From Planctomycetota bacterium (GTDB lineage Bacteria; Planctomycetota; UBA1135; GCA-002686595), in the NCBI GenBank assembly GCA_028823345.1, contig JAPKBR010000011.1, positions 21,445 to 85,444 of the forward strand: a stretch of 64,000 nt of DNA, given 5' to 3'. Below, piece by piece: positions 1-9,079 of the stretch; position 1 is the stretch's first letter; every line of letters starts with the position of its first letter. The position numbers were made by a program, and so were the translations under genes. The notes beneath the pieces are model-generated. The model searched no databases, was not told the DNA's origin, and worked only from the letters and a program-made list of their open reading frames with translations.

Positions 1-1716
1 GAAATCGAGTTGCTTGGGGATCGGCGTGTTTTCCTCACGCGCCATACGTTCCACCGTGTCCTGCTGGCGCCGCACATAGCCCTCATACTTGATCTCAATC
101 TCAAGGGCCTCGGCCACGCGCCGATCAAGCCCCGCCAATTCCTCGACGGGATGCTCTTCAAGCAAGGACACAATGTTCACCTCGGGCCGACGCAGGTAGT
201 CGAGCAGGCTGCGGGAGGGGCTCACAAAGCGCTGCTTCAAGATCGCCTTGGTGCTCTTCAGTTGCTCCTCAAACCGAAGCACTTGCTCAAGGGCCGCGTC
301 CCCCACCAAGCCCGCATCCCGGGCCAAAGGCACCAACCGGCGGTTCGCATTGTCTTGGCGTAAAAGCAACCGGTGTTCCGCTCGTGACGAGAACATGCGA
401 TAGGGCTCTGTGGGGCTGGTCAAAATCAGATCATCTACCATCACCCCGATGTAGGCCTGGTGACGGCCCAGCACAAAGGGAGCCTCATCCTGAATCCACT
501 TGGCGGCGTTGGCCCCGGCGATCAACCCCTGGGCAGCGGCCTCCTCGTAACCCGAGGTGCCATTGATTTGTCCCGCAAGAAAAAGACCCGGGGTTTGGCG
601 CAAGGCCAAGCTGGCGTCCAGTTGATGGGGCATCACAAAGTCATATTCCACCGCGTAGCCGTGCTGCAAGAAACGCGCCTTTTCGAGGCCTGGAATCGTG
701 CGCACGAAGGCCTCTTGCACTCCCGTGGGCAGACTGGTGGAGACCCCATTTACATAGATCACAGGGGTGGACAGTCCCTCGGGTTCCACGAAGACCTGGT
801 GTCTGTCCTTGTCTGCGAAGCGAATGATCTTGTCCTCTACCGAGGGACAGTAGCGCGGCCCGATCCCTTCGATGCGCCCGGCCACCATGGGCGACAGGTG
901 CACGTTGTCCTGAATGATCTTGTGGGTTGCCCCATTAGTCCAAGTCAAATGACATGGGACCTGGGGCTGCTGGGGAAAACTCGCGCCATCCGTCTCAAAG
1001 GAAAAGGGTTGCGGGCGCGGATCCCCCCACTGTTCTTCCATGGCGCCAAAATCCAGACTGTCCCGGTCCAAGCGGGGCGGCGTGCCGGTCTTGAGTCGGC
1101 CCAACTGAAGCCCCAGGGTGGCAATATCCGCGGCCAGCCCTTCGGCCGAAGCCTCACCTACGCGGCCTCCCACGGACTGTTCCTCGCCCCGGTGCATGCG
1201 GGCCCGTAAAAAAGTGCCCGTGGTCAAGATCACCGCCGACGCTCGCAATTCCCGGCCGTCCGAGAGCCTCACCCCGCGTACCTCGGGCGTGGTGTCCCCC
1301 TCCAGAATCAAGGATTCCACTCCGCCCTCGATCAAATCGACGCCTTCGGTGGCGCGCACCACCCGTGTCGCCTCTTCGCGATACAGATGGCGGTCAGACT
1401 GGCAACGGGGAGCACGCACGGCGGCACCCTTTCCGGTGTTGAGCATCCGGAACTGAATGCCCGTGCGGTCGGCAATGTGACCCATTGCGCCCCCAAGCGC
1501 ATCAATCTCTCGGACCAGCTGCCCCTTGCCCAGGCCTCCGATCGCTGGATTGCAGCTCATCTCCCCCACACGGTCCGAATCAAAAGTCACCAGGGCCGCC
1601 CGCAAACCGAGGCGAGCCACCGCTAAGGCCGCCTCAATGCCCGCATGGCCGCCCCCCACGACGATCACCCCGTGTTTCGCTTTGGGGTCGGGACGTGGAG
1701 TGGGGTGGGCATGCAT
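1..1716 (-). CDS. mnmG: tRNA uridine-5-carboxymethylaminomethyl(34) synthesis enzyme MnmG (GidA), C-terminus cut by window edge
   Basis: FAD-dependent enzyme that, with MnmE, modifies the wobble uridine U34 of several tRNAs in the cytoplasm. Reverse-strand translation gives the N-terminal dinucleotide-binding motif VVGGGHAGIEAA at about residues 18-29. The family blocks EMSCNPAIGGLGKGQLVREI and GIQFRMLNTGKG follow. The visible C-terminal end contains EIEIKYEGYVRRQ and ENTPIPKQLDF. About 572 residues are present; the family is usually 620-640, so roughly the last 50 lie beyond base 1. The chosen ATG (1716-1714) gives a short N-terminal extension before the FAD motif. It is transcribed divergently from the HEAT gene at 1828, with about 110 bases between them. 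Family assignment is secure; only the end is unknown. Confidence 0.95.
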   Translation of the reverse strand, partial: MHAHPTPRPDPKAKHGVIVVGGGHAGIEAALAVARLGLRAALVTFDSDRVGEMSCNPAIGGLGKGQLVREIDALGGAMGHIADRTGIQFRMLNTGKGAAVRAPRCQSDRHLYREEATRVVRATEGVDLIEGGVESLILEGDTTPEVRGVRLSDGRELRASAVILTTGTFLRARMHRGEEQSVGGRVGEASAEGLAADIATLGLQLGRLKTGTPPRLDRDSLDFGAMEEQWGDPRPQPFSFETDGASFPQQPQVPCHLTWTNGATHKIIQDNVHLSPMVAGRIEGIGPRYCPSVEDKIIRFADKDRHQVFVEPEGLSTPVIYVNGVSTSLPTGVQEAFVRTIPGLEKARFLQHGYAVEYDFVMPHQLDASLALRQTPGLFLAGQINGTSGYEEAAAQGLIAGANAAKWIQDEAPFVLGRHQAYIGVMVDDLILTSPTEPYRMFSSRAEHRLLLRQDNANRRLVPLARDAGLVGDAALEQVLRFEEQLKSTKAILKQRFVSPSRSLLDYLRRPEVNIVSLLEEHPVEELAGLDRRVAEALEIEIKYEGYVRRQQDTVERMAREENTPIPKQLDF

Positions 1717-1827
1717 GGGGCTGTGGGTGGATTTGGCCCCCATTGAACCCGCACGCGAGGCCCAGTTGGGGATTGCTCCCAAGATCTTCAGTAGCCCCAA
1801 AGGGAAAGCTTGGGTACCTTGGTTGCC

Positions 1828-3306
1828 ATGGCCGCCTCAAATCGGAAAGCACTTTTGAAAATGGGTCTGGGATCGATCCCCCGGACCTTAGCCCTCGTCT
1901 GCCTAATGGGCACCTCTTTCGGCCAGACGCCCCCGGAAGAGGCCCCTGCGCCCCAGCCCGACAAGGGATCCCAGGGAGAGTTCGACCTTCTGCGCTCCCG
2001 GGCGCGGCGCGAAGCCGCCCTGGCGGAAACCGCCGCCCGGCGCAAGGTGACCGATTACTTGAGCTCGACCCTGGGCAGCAAAGTCGCGGTCAACTCCAGC
2101 CTCTTCGAAGAACAAGTCTCGCGGCTCGTGGACTTGGGACCAGCGGCCGCCCCCGCCCTGATCGATGCCTTGACCCCCGAGGTCATCCAACTGCCACCCC
2201 TTGAAGTGGGGACCGACGATGAATCCATCGCCCGCCGCACGACCCGACAGCGCGAACAAGCGATCCTGAAAGCCTCCTCCAGGAACCTCTCCGCTTACCG
2301 GGCCAAGGTGGCCGCCCATGCCCTGCGCGAACTCGCCACGCCCGCAGCCACGGACCCACTGCTGCTTCTCATCAATCAATCCGAGGGCACGCCACGCATC
2401 AACGCCCTTTTGGCCATTGCCACCTGCCCCGAGCCGCAGCGCGCCGCCCCGAATCTGATTCTCTTGCTCGACGCCAACACAGATCCCGCGGAGCAACAGG
2501 CATTTATAGTCAGCCTCGCGCGTATGGGAGGCAAGACTGCCATCGCCCGGGTACAACGGAGTCTCGACCCGAGCGACCCGCAGCAAGCCAACGTGGCCCT
2601 TTCCGCCTTGGCCGCCGCCCAAGTAGCCACGGTTGCCCCGCAGTTGTTGACCATCCTGCATAGCGACAACTGCGGCGCGGCCATGGCGGGAATCCTGGCC
2701 TACTACCGAGCCTATCCGAAGTTGCTCGAGGACAACGATCACCTTGAGCCCCTGCTCGCCGTCCTTGTGGAACAGCGGGCTACCCGCACCAACGTCACCG
2801 CCGCTCTGCAGCTGCTGCTCGAATTGCGCGTCAAGCCCTCCTCACGAGGCAAGAGCATGGCAGATGATCTGGCCGAGTCGCGCTCGAGCGGCGTCAAGGA
2901 GGTTGCCCTCAAGTGGCTGGCCTCAACGGGCAACAAACGCGCCTTGCGAACCCTGCTCAAACCATTGGACGAAGACATCAAAAAGGTCCCCACCTATTCG
3001 GCTTTCCACAGCCGCCGGGGGGATCTGCTTTATGAAGTGGGCGAGTACAAGGACGCCCTTGAGAGCTACGAACGCGGGATCAATTGGGATCGCACGGGCC
3101 GCACGAAGGGACCCTATGTGGGTGCAGCCCGCTGCCAAGCGTACCTTGGGAAGTTCAAAGCCGCAGCCGTCGCCCTAAGAGAATCGCCCCTCAAGCGCTC
3201 AGAGCTTTCGGCTCTTGCGGACGATCCGGCCTTTAAGGAGATGGCCAGCAAGGGACAGTATTGGGTAGGGACCTTTTACCGCAAGGCAGAGGATATGCCC
3301 GAATGA
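1828..3306 (+). CDS. Exported HEAT-repeat/TPR protein, function unknown
   Basis: About 492 residues. The N-terminus has a basic start followed by a hydrophobic stretch (TLALVCLMGTSFGQ), which reads as a signal peptide cleaved near residue 32. The mature part opens with a Pro/Glu-rich linker and then helical, Ala/Leu-rich repeats of HEAT type (e.g. LVDLGPAAAPALIDAL and KVAAHALRELATPAATDPLL). Near the C-terminus a TPR-like helix pair is visible (RRGDLLYEVGEYKDALESYE). An upstream TTG at 1810 is possible but the ATG at 1828 fits the signal peptide better. Its stop overlaps the start of the deacetylase-like gene as ATGA, so the two are probably co-translated. HEAT/TPR architecture implies protein-protein interaction; no catalytic motif was seen. 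Confidence 0.8.
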   Translation: MAASNRKALLKMGLGSIPRTLALVCLMGTSFGQTPPEEAPAPQPDKGSQGEFDLLRSRARREAALAETAARRKVTDYLSSTLGSKVAVNSSLFEEQVSRLVDLGPAAAPALIDALTPEVIQLPPLEVGTDDESIARRTTRQREQAILKASSRNLSAYRAKVAAHALRELATPAATDPLLLLINQSEGTPRINALLAIATCPEPQRAAPNLILLLDANTDPAEQQAFIVSLARMGGKTAIARVQRSLDPSDPQQANVALSALAAAQVATVAPQLLTILHSDNCGAAMAGILAYYRAYPKLLEDNDHLEPLLAVLVEQRATRTNVTAALQLLLELRVKPSSRGKSMADDLAESRSSGVKEVALKWLASTGNKRALRTLLKPLDEDIKKVPTYSAFHSRRGDLLYEVGEYKDALESYERGINWDRTGRTKGPYVGAARCQAYLGKFKAAAVALRESPLKRSELSALADDPAFKEMASKGQYWVGTFYRKAEDMPE

Positions 3307-4247
3307 GGGCGCCCCTTGGGCTTTACACCCATCCTGATTGCCTGCTCCATGATGCGGGCCCAGGGAATCCGGAACGGCCCGAACGCCTGCGGGCCTTGAC
3401 CGCCCACCTCGAGCGCACGGGGATTTGGCAGGACCTACAAATCCTCAAGGCCCAACCTGCCAGCGCCGCAGACCTAGAGAGGGTTCACACCCGGGAGTAT
3501 CTGGACCGGGTCGAATCCCAGTTCGCCGCCGGAGAGGACTTTGTGGACAGCGCAGACGCCAACGGCAACCGGGAAACCTTTGCCGCCACGCGCTTGGCCT
3601 CGGGGGCGGCCCTGGACGCCGCCGAACAAATTCTCGCGGGTACCCTGCAGCGCGCCTTCGTCATGCTGCGTCCCCCGGGGCACCATGCGGAAGTCGACCG
3701 GGCCATGGGTTTTTGCTTCAGCAACCACGTTGCCCTGGCGGCCCGCTCAGCCATTCAACAGCACGGGCTCGAGCGCGTGGCCATTGTGGATTTTGATGTG
3801 CACCACGGAAATGGCACCCAACACATTTTCGAGCGAGACCCCTCCGTGTTCTACGCCAGTTTGCACCAGTCCCCGCACTACCCCGGAACCGGTGCAAAGG
3901 AAGAACGTGGCCTGGGCGACGGGGAAGGCACCACCCTCAATTGCCCCATGCCCGCGGGCAGTGGCGACGGCGCGTGGCAAGCAGCTTTGGAAGAAACCGT
4001 GCTGCCGGCCCTCGATGGGTTTGAGCCTCAATTGCTCTTGATCTCTGCGGGCTTCGATGCCCACCAGCGGGACCCCCTATCGGAAACACTCCTCACTTCC
4101 GAGGCATTTGGGCGCATGACCCGTAGCCTTTTGGATTTGGCCAAGCAGCACGCCAAGGGCCGGGTCATCTCGATCCTCGAGGGGGGCTATGACCTCGAAG
4201 GCCTCTCGGAAGGGGTCGCAGCCCACCTCGGAGAGCTGACGGCCTAG
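3303..4247 (+). CDS. Histone deacetylase family (AcuC/class II-like) zinc amidohydrolase
   Basis: 314-residue zinc-dependent deacetylase or amidohydrolase of the arginase/deacetylase fold. Hallmarks are NPERPERLRAL near residue 22, the catalytic His pair in RPPGHHAE (H127, H128), zinc ligands D165 and H167 in DFDVHHGNGTQ and D252 in SAGFDAHQRDPL, and the transition-state Tyr in LEGGYDL (Y296). Length is typical of bacterial family members, which act on acetylpolyamines, acetoin-related or other acylated substrates; the sequence does not fix the substrate. The ATG at 3303 overlaps the upstream stop (ATGA), pointing to translational coupling with the exported HEAT protein. No signal peptide is seen, so it is cytoplasmic. 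Confidence 0.9.
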   Translation: MRAPLGLYTHPDCLLHDAGPGNPERPERLRALTAHLERTGIWQDLQILKAQPASAADLERVHTREYLDRVESQFAAGEDFVDSADANGNRETFAATRLASGAALDAAEQILAGTLQRAFVMLRPPGHHAEVDRAMGFCFSNHVALAARSAIQQHGLERVAIVDFDVHHGNGTQHIFERDPSVFYASLHQSPHYPGTGAKEERGLGDGEGTTLNCPMPAGSGDGAWQAALEETVLPALDGFEPQLLLISAGFDAHQRDPLSETLLTSEAFGRMTRSLLDLAKQHAKGRVISILEGGYDLEGLSEGVAAHLGELTA

Positions 4248-4361
4248 AAACCGCTGAAACAACCGTGTGCACCCTGGACACATGACCCCGGGGGACTGCC
4301 TCCTGAACCCGCGGGCTCCAGGGCGACAAGCCCCGCCTCGGGAATCTACACTGGGTCCACC

Positions 4362-5003
4362 ATGAACGATCCGATGCACATGCTGCGGCGCGCTGCAACC
4401 GCGCACACCCTTTTGGAAGAGAGCGCTGGGAACGACCCCTTTGCTCTCTTTGAAACCTGGGTCGCCGATGCCCGTACGGGCGAGGAAGAGGAGCCCACCG
4501 CATGCAGTCTCGCCACGGTTCGCGAGGACGGAGGCCCGGCGGTGCGCATGGTGCTGCTCAAGGCCCTCGAAGATTCCGCCTTTGTTTTCTACACTCCCTC
4601 ATCGGGACGCAAGGGCAGGGAGCTGGCCCTCCGGCCCCAGGCCGCCTTGTGTTTCTTCTGGCATGAGATGCACCGGCAAGTGCGTGTGGAGGGCGAGGTG
4701 AGCGTCGTTCCCGGAGCGATTGCGGACGAATACTTTGCCACACGCTCCCGGGAAAGCCAGATTGGTGCCTGGGCTTCGCCCCAGAGCCAAGTGCTCCCCG
4801 ACCGTGGCACCCTCGACGAGCGCGTCACCCATTGGACAAAGAAATTTGAGGGGGGCGACGTACCGCGCCCGGATACCTGGCGCGGTTTTGCATTGCATCC
4901 AAAACGGATTGAGTTCTGGCAAGGCCGCGAGAGCCGCTTGCACGATCGGTTGCTGTTCGAAGAGAACGGGGACGATTGGACCCGTGTGCGTCTGGCTCCC
5001 TAA
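4362..5003 (+). CDS. pdxH: Pyridoxine/pyridoxamine 5'-phosphate oxidase
   Basis: FMN-dependent oxidase converting pyridoxine or pyridoxamine 5'-phosphate to pyridoxal 5'-phosphate, the last step of vitamin B6 synthesis and salvage. The 213-residue product has the family length and blocks: ACSLATV, VRMVLLK around residue 61, FYTPSSGRKGREL, CFFWHEMHRQVRVEG, SQIGAWAS around 132, and the C-terminal signature WQGRESRLHDR ending in VRLAP. The start ATG follows a 114-base gap after the deacetylase gene. It converges on the HEAT-VWA gene with only 15 bases between the two stops. Cytoplasmic; no unusual features. Confidence 0.96.
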   Translation: MNDPMHMLRRAATAHTLLEESAGNDPFALFETWVADARTGEEEEPTACSLATVREDGGPAVRMVLLKALEDSAFVFYTPSSGRKGRELALRPQAALCFFWHEMHRQVRVEGEVSVVPGAIADEYFATRSRESQIGAWASPQSQVLPDRGTLDERVTHWTKKFEGGDVPRPDTWRGFALHPKRIEFWQGRESRLHDRLLFEENGDDWTRVRLAP

Positions 5004-5018
5004 AGAGCAACGGCGGGC

Positions 5019-6884
5019 CTAAAGGGCTTCCGTATAGATTCCGCCGTTCTCTTCCGCCAATAGACGCAGAAAACGCGACTTGCGACCCACGGAGACGCAG
5101 TGAATCAGCACTTTGCGGGTTCGATTCATGCGTCCAATGCGAGCACGAATTTCCTGGGTGTCAGTCACTTCACCCACGGAAGGTTGTCCGTCCGTGAGCA
5201 GAACAATTGTGTCCACCCGGGGATCTTCAAAAGCGAATGATAGACCGCCCCAAACATTGGTCCCGCCCCCCATGGGGGCTCTGGCCACGTGCTTCAGGAG
5301 CCGTTTGAGGGTCTTTTCCTCCAGCCGCACCAACTCTCCCTCCCAGGGGAACAGGCCCGTACCAAAATAGACGAGGTTCACGAGGGCCTTCTCGGAAAGG
5401 CCAGGAAGCACGTTCAATATCTGCTCCCGGGCCACCTCGAAACGGGTGGAGGCCTCTGGCTTCTTGCGCTCGGGCCCAGCCGGCAACATGGCCCGACCAT
5501 TCATAGAACCCGATCGATCCACCACGAATACGACCCGTTCACTGAGTATCTTGAGACCATAGAACGTCCCGCGGGTGGTGCTCTTCTTCTTGCGCTTGCG
5601 GCGGGCGACTTCCGCCTGATGGGCTGCCTTGGCCTTGGGTTGCTCGAACGCCTGCCCTTCGCCCTCCCACCAAGCACGCCAACGGGCACTGCGCGGGCCA
5701 TGGTCCTGACCCGTGATCAGCCGCAGGGCCAGGTGCATGTCCCGGGAGATGCGCGGGGGCTCTTGATCCATGCGTTCGATCAACAGGGGCACGGCACGCA
5801 CCCGGTGCAGGAGTCGGACCTGCTCGACCACTTCGACGCGCACGCGCCAGTCTTCATCGTCCAGCATCGCCAGCAATCGCTCGATGGCCTCTTCCGTGCG
5901 GATTTCCAAGAGGGCAACAGCCGCCCCCATGCGAATCGCAGCATGGGGGCTGTTGGAATACTCCAGCACATCCTTCAGCCAATAGGGATCCCCATCGGTC
6001 AAACGGGTGACCGCGATCAAGGCCTCGCGCAAGACTTCTGCTGGGCCGTTGCGAGCCAGGGGCTCCAGCTCGCGCACAAAGTGTGGAAAGCCACTGTTGC
6101 CCAGGATCTCCACCGCCTTGGCCGCCAGAACCTGGTCCGGGGAGTGAATCATGCCTGCGATCAACTCGCAGGCGCTACGGTCCTCCCAGGTGCTCAGCAC
6201 ATCCAACAGCAGGAAACGCCAGGCGTTGCTGAGATCCTCATCATCGAGGGCTTTTGAGTACAGGCGCAAGATCTTTGAGCCCCGCAACTTTTCGAGCACC
6301 CGCCTAATCCCAGTGGTATTAACTCCGGTGGGCTGGGCGTACTCGAGCACCGCCTTTGCGGAAGCCAGATCCGCACGTTGGGCATAGACAGGCAGGAGCG
6401 CAATCACCGCGGATCTGCGCGCCTCGAGATCCTCGGCCCGGTCTACGATCTTGTCCAACTCATCGGACACCCGAGCCCCCATTCGGGCCAAGGCGGTGGA
6501 GGCCGCCAGACGATTGGTTTTACGCCGATGACGCAGGGCCCCGTCGATCAAGAACTTGCGCGAAGCTTTTTGGTGGGGCGTGCCCTCAAAAGAAGCAAAT
6601 GCCCGGTAAGCCGAAACCAGGGGCCAACGCTCACTGAGATGCGTCACCCCCTGCTTGAGTGCTTTGAAAGCTCCCGGGTCCCCGGATGCAGCGATAGCCC
6701 CGAAGACTTCCCGATCTACCGCGTCCTTTTCCAGAGCGATGCGCCGAGACAGGGCGCGCACGTCCACCCCACCGCCGGGCCCCTGGACAAGGAGCTCCGC
6801 CGTGTCCATGACTCTCTCAAGGGAAGAGCCCTGCAAGACAGGACCGACAACCAGGAACATCAAGAGGAGCCCGAGGAATTTCAT
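5019..6884 (-). CDS. Exported HEAT-repeat protein with C-terminal von Willebrand factor A domain
   Basis: About 621 residues. The ATG at 6884 starts a clean signal peptide (MKFLGLLLMFLVVGPVLQG); a GTG three codons upstream is the alternative. Residues about 30-395 are helical HEAT-type repeats (e.g. SPHAAIRMGAAVALLEIRTEEAIERLL and DDEDWRVRVEVVEQVRLL), closing with a W-x-x-WW motif (RWRAWWEG). After a Lys/Arg-rich linker (ARRKRKKK) comes a VWA domain with an intact MIDAS: DRSGS at about 456-460, GGGTN near 539-543, and LLTDG near 562-566. VWA domains with a complete MIDAS bind divalent metal and a ligand protein. Location is probably periplasmic. The same architecture recurs in large planctomycete families of unknown role. 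Confidence 0.85.
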   Translation of the reverse strand: MKFLGLLLMFLVVGPVLQGSSLERVMDTAELLVQGPGGGVDVRALSRRIALEKDAVDREVFGAIAASGDPGAFKALKQGVTHLSERWPLVSAYRAFASFEGTPHQKASRKFLIDGALRHRRKTNRLAASTALARMGARVSDELDKIVDRAEDLEARRSAVIALLPVYAQRADLASAKAVLEYAQPTGVNTTGIRRVLEKLRGSKILRLYSKALDDEDLSNAWRFLLLDVLSTWEDRSACELIAGMIHSPDQVLAAKAVEILGNSGFPHFVRELEPLARNGPAEVLREALIAVTRLTDGDPYWLKDVLEYSNSPHAAIRMGAAVALLEIRTEEAIERLLAMLDDEDWRVRVEVVEQVRLLHRVRAVPLLIERMDQEPPRISRDMHLALRLITGQDHGPRSARWRAWWEGEGQAFEQPKAKAAHQAEVARRKRKKKSTTRGTFYGLKILSERVVFVVDRSGSMNGRAMLPAGPERKKPEASTRFEVAREQILNVLPGLSEKALVNLVYFGTGLFPWEGELVRLEEKTLKRLLKHVARAPMGGGTNVWGGLSFAFEDPRVDTIVLLTDGQPSVGEVTDTQEIRARIGRMNRTRKVLIHCVSVGRKSRFLRLLAEENGGIYTEAL

Positions 6885-6956
6885 TCGATTCACGTCTTAA
6901 GGATGCACATGGGAAAGCGAATGAGCAAGGAGCAGGAATGCTCCCATGATCTTGAA

Positions 6957-8156
6957 TCAGGGAAAGTCCACCCGTACCCGCCGAGTGCGCCTCGCAGGAG
7001 CGCCCGCCGTGGAACAAGCCCCCACGAACCGGACGCTGTCCAGCCCCGAAGGGGGAACCCAAATGTACGCCCCAATGCCAGTGGCAGGCAGAATGCTCTG
7101 GTGCAAGAGCCTTCCGCCTCCGCCATTCGCACCCACGGGAGACCACATGGAGGTACCCCCCGCCACATAAAACAAACTCAGGGCATCCAGCGGACGCCCC
7201 ATGACCCCAAGCTGCTGTCCGCTGGGGGGAAATGCCGCGGGCCTCGTCCATAGCACTGGCCGCATGCAGTCTCCCTCCCGAGTCACGGGCTCGGCACTGA
7301 TTCCCTCGCCGACCAGGTGATGGTAGAGGTCCTCCTCGCCCGATAATTCCGCCCGCAAGAATCCCGTGATCAACCGCCGGTGCAGACGGTTTTGGGTCGC
7401 GTGGGGCAAGCTGTTGAAGGCCGTCGCAAAGTCCAGAGAACCATTGTGCCCGCCGCCTTCGATCAAAGCCCATACCCGGCGCCGCGCGTTGCTGGCTTCG
7501 GTGTAGTACCTCCGAGCATTGCTGCCATAGGGAGCCAAAGAATCTTCGCTCGACCCTACCGAAAGAAAGCTCCCCTGAAACTGACCTACTGTGGGGAGGG
7601 TAAACCAATTGCCCTCGGTGGCGGCCACGGTTTTCACCCGGGGCTCCCAAGCCAAAAGCTCAAAAATCGCCGCCACTCCGTTGGAGTGGCCCACCGCAGA
7701 CCACGGGCCGGGCAGAAGCATGCCCTCCAAAAAATGACCCCCCACTTGATTGCGGTCATCGCACCAGTGCATCAGAGCATGGGCATCATGGGCCTCCGCG
7801 ATAATGCTCTGAAAAAAACCGGTCTGGGTGCTGACCGCGGCCACTACAAACCCGTGGCTGGCCATGTGACGGATCAGATCGCTATAGAAGGAGGGGGGCG
7901 CAAAGTACCCGTGCAAGAACGAAGTGAATGGATAGGGACCACCGGCCTGATCCGGGGGTGCGTTGTTGCCCGCGCTCAGGGCCGGGTAGTAGATATCCGC
8001 TGTGACCGTGGACGCCGAAGACAGGGGGTGTTGGAAGCTCACAGAGCGCACGCCCACAGGGTAGGGCCCCATATCTTCGGGGACCTGAGCCCCGAAGGAC
8101 ATGGTGACCAGGCAAAAGACCAGCCAGGACTGGAGTACACGACGGAAGCAAATCAT
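6957..8156 (-). CDS. Exported alpha/beta hydrolase (dienelactone-hydrolase/PAF-acetylhydrolase-like)
   Basis: About 399 residues. The ATG at 8156 begins MICFRRVLQSWLVFCLVTMSFG, a signal peptide; a GTG two codons upstream is also open. The hydrolase core shows ADIYYPAL, an oxyanion-type FLHGYF, and the nucleophile elbow VGHSNG (Ser about 158). The acid is probably in VGSSEDS (Asp about 205) and the catalytic His in EGGGHNGS (His about 237). The order Ser-Asp-His fits the alpha/beta hydrolase fold as in chlorophyllase-, dienelactone- or PAF-acetylhydrolase-like enzymes. A C-terminal region of about 140 residues, Gly/Pro-rich and beta-like, lies beyond the core. The substrate cannot be read from sequence. 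It lies 62 bases from the upstream HEAT-VWA gene, same strand. Confidence 0.8.
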   Translation of the reverse strand: MICFRRVLQSWLVFCLVTMSFGAQVPEDMGPYPVGVRSVSFQHPLSSASTVTADIYYPALSAGNNAPPDQAGGPYPFTSFLHGYFAPPSFYSDLIRHMASHGFVVAAVSTQTGFFQSIIAEAHDAHALMHWCDDRNQVGGHFLEGMLLPGPWSAVGHSNGVAAIFELLAWEPRVKTVAATEGNWFTLPTVGQFQGSFLSVGSSEDSLAPYGSNARRYYTEASNARRRVWALIEGGGHNGSLDFATAFNSLPHATQNRLHRRLITGFLRAELSGEEDLYHHLVGEGISAEPVTREGDCMRPVLWTRPAAFPPSGQQLGVMGRPLDALSLFYVAGGTSMWSPVGANGGGGRLLHQSILPATGIGAYIWVPPSGLDSVRFVGACSTAGAPARRTRRVRVDFP

Positions 8157-8332
8157 CGCCACCGATCATACTTTGCCTTCCGCGGTTCGAGGCCAATTAT
8201 CGTCCCTGACCCCGAAAGAGCCTCGTTCTGGACCGTCAACAGCCCCAGGAATCACCCATCTTCAGAGTCTGCTCAGGTCCCCATCACTCTTCCCTAGAGT
8301 CCGGCCCCTCCCGAGCGTACCCTCGGACTCCC

Positions 8333-9070
8333 ATGAACCTGGAGAATCTAGCGCGCCTCTTCGTGCCCTGCCCCGGTGGCACCGAACAACAACGCCGTGA
8401 GCAACGGGCACGCCTCCTGCGCGCTGCCCTCGCCCCCGTCACTGATGATCCCCGGGAATGGCCCGATGACTGGATTGTGCTCGCGAATCGTCCCCCCATA
8501 GACGCCGCCGAGAGACAAGCCTGGGGCACAGGCAACGTGGCTGGCGCGATGATCCCCGCGGGCGAGCCCCTCTGGTCCGGCGGACCCCCGCCGGTGGTGG
8601 TATTCCCAAGGTCTCCCACCCTTTCGGAGTTGAACGACCTGGTGGGTCATGCGGGCGCTGTGGTCCTGCCCGAAGTGGACGAGGACTTACTCATGTCCAG
8701 CGCAGGGGTGCAAGATGAGTTGGTCCTGCTCATGCGCGGCTTGGATTTGGCCGAGGGCATGCGCATGGGAGCCTGCGGCGCCCTGGCCCCCGAAGCTTGG
8801 CTAGCCCCGGACCTGTTCGTGGAATGGGCCCTTTCCACCGAGGAAGACCCGGACGGCGCAGTACGCCGTGGACGACATCTACAACGATTGCTAGAGAGCG
8901 CCCTGGAGGGCCCCGCCCGCCGCAATCAATGGAACGATGAACAACGCACCGCCGCCCTAGCCTTTGCCGCCGGGCGCAACCGATTGGCCACGGCCCCCCC
9001 GGTGGGCATCGCGGACAGCACAGCATTGGCCGAACTGGCGGTGCTCTTCACCGAGTTATTGCGAGCCTAA
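8333..9070 (+). CDS. Hypothetical acidic cytoplasmic protein
   Basis: 245 residues, not recognised. There is no signal peptide or membrane segment. The composition is acidic and Ala/Leu-rich with several amphipathic helices; a mid-region hydrophobic strand is VVVFPRSPTLSELNDLVGHAG. There is no recognisable catalytic motif. The frame is open from an ATG at 8333 to a TAA at 9068-9070 and uses the same GC-rich third positions as its neighbours, which supports it being coded. It is convergent with the methyltransferase fusion gene and divergent from the hydrolase gene, so it is probably monocistronic. The roughly 175-base upstream gap holds no feature I could identify. Confidence 0.6.
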   Translation: MNLENLARLFVPCPGGTEQQRREQRARLLRAALAPVTDDPREWPDDWIVLANRPPIDAAERQAWGTGNVAGAMIPAGEPLWSGGPPPVVVFPRSPTLSELNDLVGHAGAVVLPEVDEDLLMSSAGVQDELVLLMRGLDLAEGMRMGACGALAPEAWLAPDLFVEWALSTEEDPDGAVRRGRHLQRLLESALEGPARRNQWNDEQRTAALAFAAGRNRLATAPPVGIADSTALAELAVLFTELLRA

Positions 9071-9079
9071 CCAGCCCGT

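Noticed and set aside
5289..6257. 322-residue plus-strand open frame opposite the HEAT-VWA gene
   Set aside because: Shadow frame rich in Gln, His and Gly; the minus strand encodes the signal peptide, HEAT and MIDAS motifs.
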